Both the position numbers and the translations under genes were made by a program. From Owenia fusiformis (taxonomy: Eukaryota > Annelida > Polychaeta > Sabellida > Oweniidae): a DNA stretch of 64,000 nt. Shown here piece after piece: positions 57,421 to 64,000 of the stretch. A model generated the notes under the pieces. The model worked only from the letters and a program-made list of their open reading frames with translations, was not told where the DNA came from and made no database searches. Each line of letters opens with the position of its first letter. Positions within the stretch are counted from its first letter, which is position 1. The DNA is taken from the NCBI GenBank assembly GCA_903813345.2, contig CAIIXF020000007.1:24351564-24415563 (forward strand), written 5' to 3'.

Positions 57421-60400
57421 TCATTTACTGCAGTCAGTAGAACATATATTGACCCAATGAATTTTCTTCTTGTTTTTATCTAAAGTGTTTGTGTGACTAT
57501 TGGTGACATAATGCTGCCTTTTGGCACTGTTTTTTGTTTTTTGGAATCAAAGCTTTTATGACAATAACTGGACATGGGTTCCCAGACATGGGTTCTAAAT
57601 TCTAATTAGTTTTTTGTTCTAGCTGTCATGGGTTGGGATGACTGGGATTGAGATTTGTTAGCTATAATGGAGCATGTTATATTACATAATAAAACACTGA
57701 GAAATTCATTTTCGAACTCATATGATTCGTTATACCAAAGAAAATTACCTACTCCATGCAATGGTATATCATTTGCAGGTAACTTTCACTTCTGTTTGAA
57801 GTCCTATTATATATCTGTAATAAGCATGTTACATTTCTCTTACCGCTCATATAGCATTATATATTAAAGAATTTAAGCCCTGGACTCAGTGCATTGTTTG
57901 CTGAATCATACCATGAAGGTGTTGTCTCCAAACCTTTGCATGACCGCGCAGCAATGTTTAGGAAGCAATACCTGAGTGGAATGAAGCAGCTACAATGAAT
58001 TGAGTCTTGGGCTTAAATTCTTTTCATGCATTGCAATTTTTTTTTTCTCTAAAATATCTAAAAGGAACTAAATCACTAAAAGAACACATTCTCAATGAAT
58101 TTTTTGCAAGGGTCAAGTTGGCAACTCATCAAATCCAATGTGAAAAATCCATTCATCACCATGACAACTATTTAATAACTAGTGACCTTTTATGTGTTAT
58201 TGATATTTCACACACTGTTCATTATGTGAATACTCTGTTCGGATTGGCTGGAATCGGACACACCTTGCCTAGCTATGTGTGAATGTACAAAAATACATAA
58301 TAGTTATTTTGTTCTTTTTACATAATATTCTTTATTGTTTTCTGAATCGTCATCTTTTAATGAATTCTCTAACAATGCAGTACATACTGTATATGGAAAA
58401 ACTGTACATTTGAAAACATCTTAATTATTTCATATCATTAGCATTGGAGTTTCAATATTTCACATTAAACACATTGTATTAAATAACCATGAACAAATCA
58501 TTCAAAGTCATATATATAATCTAGTCTTGTACATTTAATGCAGTCTGTACATCACATAAACATTAATAATATGGCACTTTGGATTAATAAATACTAGTAC
58601 ATTTTATTTTTACAACATCATGAACACTCAATAAATGCATTTGCATTTCTTCGAACTTCAATCAATAAATATTCCTGAGTTAGTTTAGAATGATGTATGT
58701 ACATGGAGTGGTTGGGAAGCCATGCAATGAGGGGCAATAAGAAGCAAGGTTAAAGAGGCAACAAATCATAGAAGAAGAGCTGGGGAAAACTTTTTGAAAA
58801 ATTGTCATATTTGCTCATAGCATTCCTTATTACTTTCTAACATAAAATTCTGACACCAGTTTTGCCTGAAAATGTTTTGATTTTTAAAGCAGATATGAAA
58901 TGGTATTTTTAACCTAAAGGAATCAATAAAATTTTTTGATAGATGTATTTGGACATGTTTTCTTATCAGTAGTGTGAAAACTATTTCACTCTAACGATCT
59001 TTATAGCTGCTTAATAAGCAATATTCGAATTGGTTGTGACGTTATTGGCCCCAACGTGATCTCTCACTTGTCCCCACGTGGCCCGTTTTGGTCCATTAGA
59101 CCATGACGTCATCATGCCAAAATGTTTTGTTATTTGTTTACACAACAATCCTATGGTTGCCGTGACGTTGTGATTACTATGGAACCAATAAACCAAAGCT
59201 ATATTTTGTATATGACGTTACTAATCACGTGGGGGCCAATTTGATTTATCGTTAGCAGTTATCTAACATTTATTTTATAATGGCTATCGCAAGAACTCTA
59301 CTGTGGGATTACAATGGAGAAAACCACATTTTTGTAGCTGCAAGTTGAGAAAAGCTATTTCAGTTGTCCTTTAAGCATTTTGGTTATATTTTTTTATTCT
59401 GAATCTTGAATTTGTGAGATAGATTATCTCAGATATTACAATTGGGGTAAAAAGTACATAAGAGATGTTCATTAACTGTTAACAGATTAATTCCGGTTTT
59501 TGCATCCTTTATCCTCTGTTGCCTCTCTTCAATATGTGTACTTTGCACAAGTCTAAATAAGTGCACTTTTCAGCCCCATAATCTTGACATCCCCTGATGT
59601 CTTATGTTATGAGGACATGTTAATGTGAATACCTCATCCTCTAAATCATTAGTCAAGGGGTCATTAACATTTACTTCATAAAACTGAATTTTCCCAATTA
59701 ATTGTTGTTGCCATGAATATAATGATGTCATAGTACCACAAAAATGATATAAGGAATTCTTAAGTTTGTTAAGTTTCTGTTATTAACCAGCAGTCTAAGA
59801 GGCGTTCACTTTAAACAGGTATTTCATAAATTCCAATCATCCTATTGGATAGTCTTCCTGATTCATATCTGTTTAGGAAACAGACAATTCCTGGGTGACA
59901 CACTCATCCATAATCATACATCAAGTCTTGATGCGACCTTCCATTACCTTGACAGAACAGGGTTCTTCACTAAGGTTGAAAACAATATTGCTACAATCAA
60001 CCTGCAAGGCAATCAATCCAATGCCCTATTTGTAACCAGTTTCAAGTTTATTGCCGAGAGTGAAAAGTGATTGGCGTGGACCATGAAGAACTGTTTATTT
60101 TGAAGTCTGCCAACAGTGAGAATGATTGGGTATTGGAGATGGATACCAGATGAGATTAGTGGGATTTCTATAGCACCAACAGCGAATAGCATTGTTAGAA
60201 GTATGGCACATCTGAGGGTCATCTTGGCTGGAATACAGAAAATTGGAAATGATTGATAATACAGTGCAAAAACAGGAAAATCAAGCTTAAATGAATAGAT
60301 TATTGGTTGTATTAAACGTGAACATGTAAAAAAGTAAATATTAATTTAATGAATGTCTAAAATTGAGCAAATCTTAATACGCTAATCTAAAGATTTATCA

Positions 60401-60465
60401 CAGTTCTCATTTTGAATTCAGCTATGTTTAAGAGGATGTCTGAAAACTGATATCTTGTTTCTTAC
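57421..60465. other. Intergenic region between Trio and the CEP152-like gene
   Basis: No gene recognised. Features are a foldback MITE (59640-59790) and a GACGTTA/CACGTGG palindromic stretch at 59035-59240. A minus-strand frame at 60222-60013 starts near a possible acceptor at 60227 and might overlap the 3' end of the upstream gene. Confidence 0.5.
59640..59790. repeat. Foldback MITE (related to 32260-32405)
   Basis: GTCATTAACATTTACTTCATAAAACT at the left is mirrored by GTTAAGTTTCTGTTATTAAC at the right, with AATGATGTCAT in the centre as in the 32.3-kb copy. Confidence 0.55.
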
Positions 60466-61313
60466 CCCGTTGTGTCCTGTCCTTCCACGCATAGTTATGT
60501 TGGCACTTATGTCTGACACATCTGATGATGAGGAAGATAACCTACGATGACCTCTGTCTGGCAATGACCTTTCGTGACCTCTATCAACTGACACTGATGA
60601 TGTACTAGAATTTCTTCCCATTGATGATGATGTTCTATGATGACCTCTATCTGTTGATGCATGAGAAATTTTATCCAAAGAGGAAGAGGATCTATGATGA
60701 CTTTGATCTCTCAATATCTTTCCATTATTTCTGTCTTTTGGCATGGATTCATAGTCTCTTCCCCTTGATGAATGTTCATGATTTTTGTATTGAGGAAAAT
60801 GTTCACGGTCTGGATTTGGTGATAATCTTTCAGAATCCCTTTCCATTAGTGACTTTTCTTGACCTCTGTTTCTGAACCTATCATGACATCTGCCTCTGTC
60901 ATGAGGCAGCCTTTCACATCCTCTGTCATTTGATAGTCTTTCAGGCCCTCTATCATTTGAAAGTCTTTCATGCCCTCTATCATTTGAAAGTCTTTCATAC
61001 CCTCTGTCATTTGATAGCCTTTCGTGCCCTCTGTCATTTGGCAGTTGTTCATGCCCTCTATCATTTGAAAGTCTTTCATGCCCTCTATCATTTGAAAGTC
61101 TTTCGTGCCCTCTTTCATTTGAAGGCCTTTCACCTTCTTTCCTAGTTAATAAATTATTTGAAACTCTTTCAAGGTTTTGACTTGTCAGTGGCAATTTATG
61201 GTCTCTATTTACAGTACTTGGCCCTCTTGACATATCACGGTGTCTTCTAATTTCAGTTTTGATTCGCTCAGTAGCTCTAGCATTACTGCTTGCCACATGG
61301 GAGAGAACATCAC
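60466..61313 (-). CDS. CEP152-like last long exon with 9-residue repeats
   Basis: 282 codons after two bases of a split Ser. It opens with a conserved helix (SHVASSNARATERIKTEIRR) and continues with polar sequence, the GHERLSNDR array and a Ser-rich tail (SSSSDVSDISANITMRGRTG). The GTAAGA donor at 60465 follows GHNG. The body is unusually rich in R, D, H and E and lacks hydrophobics, as expected for a disordered tail. Confidence 0.7.
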
Positions 61314-62540
61314 CTGCAAGTGCAAGACAGGAATAGATGTCTCTACTAGTACATCAGGCAAGGAACTCAACAGGCAAAAAGATGCAATTACAATTTTTCT
61401 GCAATTTTATAAATGTGTCAGTTAACCTGTTCAATTAAAATCTACAAATCATAAGTTACAAAGCAAATGGATCTGAACCTTGAATTGTTGCATAATATAC
61501 ACTGACAGCTAGTATAAACTGACTCTAGCCCAGAATCTGCGTGTTTAGCTCATATTGATTGATAGTAATAAATATTGTGCTTACTTTTGATCTTTTTAAC
61601 AGTTTCAATATAGAAGTCTTTCATTTGTCCAAGAACTACATCCACATCTCTCCCCTAGATGATAAAAATACATTGCGAAAATAAATATCTTACATAGCTA
61701 TTTATCACATACTTTGGCAATTGTCAGGGAGAATAACAAAGGTGTAACTCAGGTAATACTTCAGTACATTTCCTATATCAATATCAAAGACCTCCCATAA
61801 CAGTATGACAATGTGACATATTTATAACTGTACTTGAATCACTTGGTGTCAAGATCAATATTGAATTCTAGACTTGGCGACAATTTTTCAAATCATATGG
61901 CAATAAGGTTAGAAGTGAGAGCCATTTTGATATTTTACAGGGAATCTTTTCCTCAAACTTATTGACAATTCCACTAAGCTATTACATGTATAACTAAGCA
62001 GCCTGAAATATTTAAAGTAAATCATTGCAATACTCCATTAATGTCAGACAAGAAACTCACATTATTCTGTTCATTATTTGTCTGTTGACACTTGGTGTTC
62101 TCAACAGATTTCTTCTCTCTTGCCCTCAGCCATTTAACCTCCTCCTCGTGTAGTCTCATTAATTCACTCTACAAATCACATAAAGCAAAACCATGATATC
62201 TCAAATTACCTAAAATGCTTGAGTATAATACGAAGGTCTATAATGTTAAAGCAAGTATGATATACGGGTCACCTTTATCTGTAATGCTAAAGCAACCCCC
62301 CATTACCTTTTCTTTAGAAGCCTGGTCTCTTGTTGACTTTAGAGCTGTATCCAAAGTATGTTGGTGTTCGGCTAGGAACTTCTTCAGGTCAGATTCACAC
62401 TGTTCCTGTATGTCAGCTATTTGTCTTTTACGCTCGTCATCCTTCTCTTGGATTATTTTCTGCTTTTCTTTAGACCATAGGTCACCAAACTTGCGCAGTT
62501 TGTGCTGCAGTTGTCGGTTCTCTTTATGTAGCGAATCAAT
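60466..62540 (-). CDS. CEP152/Asterless-like coiled-coil protein, C-terminal exons (5' end off window)
   Basis: Four exons join in frame: 62540-62307 (phase 0 to 0), 62168-62061 (0 to 0), 61654-61585 (0 to 1), 61313-60466 (1 to 0). The first two are long charged helices (KENRQLQHKLRKFGDLWSKE; SELMRLHEEEVKWLRAREKK). The third and start of the fourth read GQMKDFYIETVKKIKSDVLS and ASSNARATERIKTEIRRHR, which resembles the IKSDML--I--SKERAAEMVK block near the C-terminus of CEP152, a centriole-duplication scaffold that binds PLK4 (family knowledge, recalled, not searched). The long last exon then becomes low-complexity: about nine GHERLSNDR units, then Ser/Arg-rich sequence. If the donor at 60465 is used, the next AG (60227) gives PR and stop. 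Otherwise the frame ends after a further 23 codons. The identity is uncertain. A generic centrosomal or coiled-coil protein is the alternative. Confidence 0.6.
60880..61140. repeat. 27-bp coding minisatellite (9-residue repeat)
   Basis: On the minus strand about nine in-frame units encode GHERLSNDR with variants (GYERLSNDR, GPERLSNDR, GHEQLPNDR). Unit length 27 keeps the frame. Units differ mostly at silent or conservative sites. Opposite-strand frames here are shadows. Confidence 0.9.
61585..61654 (-). CDS. CEP152-like exon, conserved helix
   Basis: 70 bp, phase 0 to 1, GGG AGA start after ATCTAG. Encodes GRDVDVVLGQMKDFYIETVK then KIK. GTAAGC donor. Confidence 0.75.
62061..62168 (-). CDS. 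CEP152-like exon, coiled coil
   Basis: 36 codons, phase 0 to 0. Encodes SELMRLHEEEVKWLRAREKK and a Gln/Asn-rich end (CQQTNNEQNN). GTGAGT donor. Confidence 0.8.
62307..62540 (-). CDS. CEP152-like exon, long coiled coil
   Basis: 78 codons, phase 0 to 0, after a TTTCCAG acceptor. Heptad-like charged helix with RQLQHKLRKFGDLWSKEKQ and ESDLKKFLAEHQHTLDTALK. This is the most upstream exon in the window. Confidence 0.85.
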
Positions 62541-62760
62541 CTGGAAATATTAGCATAATCATCAGTTCAAGCGTTAATGTGCAATATGTCCTCACATTTA
62601 AATGATTTAATGAAATTTTGTTAACCAATGTAAACTAGGAGGGTCTGAACAAAAGATCTTTCCTAGCCCAGACAATTTTCCTTTTGGGAAACAATTACAT
62701 ATATAGTAAAAGTGTCTACTTGTTAGATTATGTGCTTTGACATCATATACGCATTTCCAA

Positions 62761-64000
62761 ACAAGAACACAAATGTGTACAAAATGTCCCCACCAATGGG
62801 TGATCCCATCAAATGGTTATCCTGAATTTGAGGACGGAAAATCCAAAATGGCCACCTTTAAATTTACCCAGAAAGCCCAAAATTTAGTCAATTCTAGATT
62901 TTCAAACTAAGAACCACCCCTGAAAATTTTTAATTGATCCATCACACAGTTAACTAGAAAACATGTAAACAAGACTTTACAGACAAGATTTTAGGATGGA
63001 AAATCCAAAATGGCTGCCTTGACATTTACACAGAATGTCAAAAAACTAATCTGTTCCTAGATTTTCATACTAAGAATCATCCCTGAAAATATGACATTGA
63101 TCTACCAAACAGCCAAATGGTTCACCTGAAAACGCGTAGACAAATTAAGACTTTACAGACAAGATTTTAGGACAGAAAATCCAAAATGGCTGCCATGACA
63201 TTTACACAGAATGCCAAAAAACTAATCAGATGTAGATTTTCACACTAAGAATCATCCCTGAAAATTTGAAATTGACCAACCACACAGTTCACCTAAAAAT
63301 GCGTAGACAAAACTTTACGGGCAAGATTTTAAGACGGAAAATCCAAAATGGCTGCCTTGACATTTATCCAGAATGCCAAAAAACTAATCAGATCTACATT
63401 TACATACTAAGAATCATCCCTAAAAATTTGAAATTGATCTACAGAACGGTTCACCCGGAAATGCATAGACAAGACTCTACAGACAAGATTTTATGACGGA
63501 AAATCCAAAATGGCTGCCTTGACATTTACCCAGAATGCCAAAAAACTAATCAGTTCTACATTTTCATACTAAGAATCATCTCTGAAAATTTGAAATTGAT
63601 CTACCAAACGGTTCACCTGAAAACGCGTAGACAAGACTTTACAGACAAGACTTTACAGACAAGATTTTAGGACGGAAAATCCAAATGGCTGCCTTGACAT
63701 TTACCCAGAATGCCAAAAAACAAATCAGATCTAGATTTTTATACTAAGAATCATCCCTGAAAATTTGAAATTGATCTACCAAACGGTTCACCTGAAAACA
63801 CGTAGACAAGACTTCACATACTTTAAATAGTTAAAGTATGAAAACTCAAAAAGACCATTCAATATGATACAAAGTATTATCGTGCGCTAACTTTTCTTAA
63901 GACATTCAAAACGGCTGACATGACTGAGCTAACAGGTCAAAAACCTAATCAGATCTAGAATGAAGTGAGCTGAACAAGATGTTAAAGTTTTAAAAGCAAC
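62761..64000. mobile_element. Pearl-like element, second copy, cut by the window end
   Basis: Begins ACAAGAACACAAATGTGTAC as at 5544 and has about six monomers with AAAATCCAAAATGGCTGCC. It then reaches the shared tail GTATTATCGTGCGCTAACTT and GAATGAAGTGAGCTGAACAA (equivalent to 6670-6790). Same orientation as the first copy. It lies in an intron of the CEP152-like gene. Confidence 0.75.

Noticed and set aside
60013-60222. 69-codon minus-strand frame with a hydrophobic start (MTLRCAILLTMLFAV)
   Set aside because: It could look like a secreted peptide, but there is no conserved family, no upstream promoter, and it overlaps a possible terminal acceptor of the CEP152-like gene. Left unannotated.
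60621-61145. Plus-strand frames with FHALYHLKV repeats
   Set aside because: Reverse-strand shadow of the GHERLSNDR-coding repeat, which joins to neighbouring exons in frame on the minus strand.

Overview
The window is nuclear DNA of an intron-rich animal. It is AT-rich, coding DNA is a small fraction, and exons of about 70-230 bp (one of about 850 bp) with GT/AG borders are separated by introns of up to about 22 kb. The density of small inverted-repeat elements, pearl-like arrays of roughly 150-bp monomers ending in GGAC/AGAC tracts, and a THAP/YqaJ DNA transposon suggest a marine invertebrate, possibly a mollusc or an invertebrate deuterostome. The species cannot be fixed from this sequence.

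The backbone is one minus-strand gene, a Trio/Kalirin (UNC-73) orthologue. I could join 24 coding exons in frame from the start codon at 57016 down to 1900, giving the first 1073 residues: a short N-terminus, the SEC14/CRAL-TRIO domain (exons 2-7) and about seven to eight spectrin repeats (exons 7-24). The GEF (DH-PH) modules lie beyond the left edge. Several exon borders have been duplicated in tandem together with their splice sites: seven donor-like sites after exon 17 (7.24-5.38 kb), five acceptors before exon 9 (45.28-45.58 kb) and a second acceptor before exon 23 (2.58 kb). Only the array at 45 kb keeps the frame open, so it could make isoforms that differ by 24-25-residue steps.

Two other protein-coding units lie inside Trio introns. 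In the 21.7-kb intron between exons 15 and 16 sits an apparently complete 7.1-kb DNA transposon (16666-23790). It has imperfect terminal inverted repeats of about 70 bp and a TA target duplication. Its two convergent, intron-containing genes encode a SAP-SWIM-YqaJ nuclease (plus strand) and a THAP-DDE transposase (minus strand), the arrangement of the ISL2EU group of the PIF/Harbinger-related transposons. In the 12-kb intron between exons 9 and 10 a complete FAXC-like gene (failed axon connections, GST/metaxin fold) runs on the opposite strand from 38056 to 44212. It carries two interchangeable versions of exon 4.

Upstream of Trio, on the same strand, are the last recognisable exons (62540-60466) of a coiled-coil gene that resembles the C-terminal part of CEP152/Asterless. 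It contains a 9-residue repeat encoded by a 27-bp minisatellite. The remainder is introns and intergenic DNA filled with foldback MITEs, degraded mariner, LINE, piggyBac-like and MULE-like pieces, minisatellites (21, 33, 57, 72, 119 bp) and two copies of a pearl-like element at 5.5-7.1 kb and 62.8 kb to the right edge.
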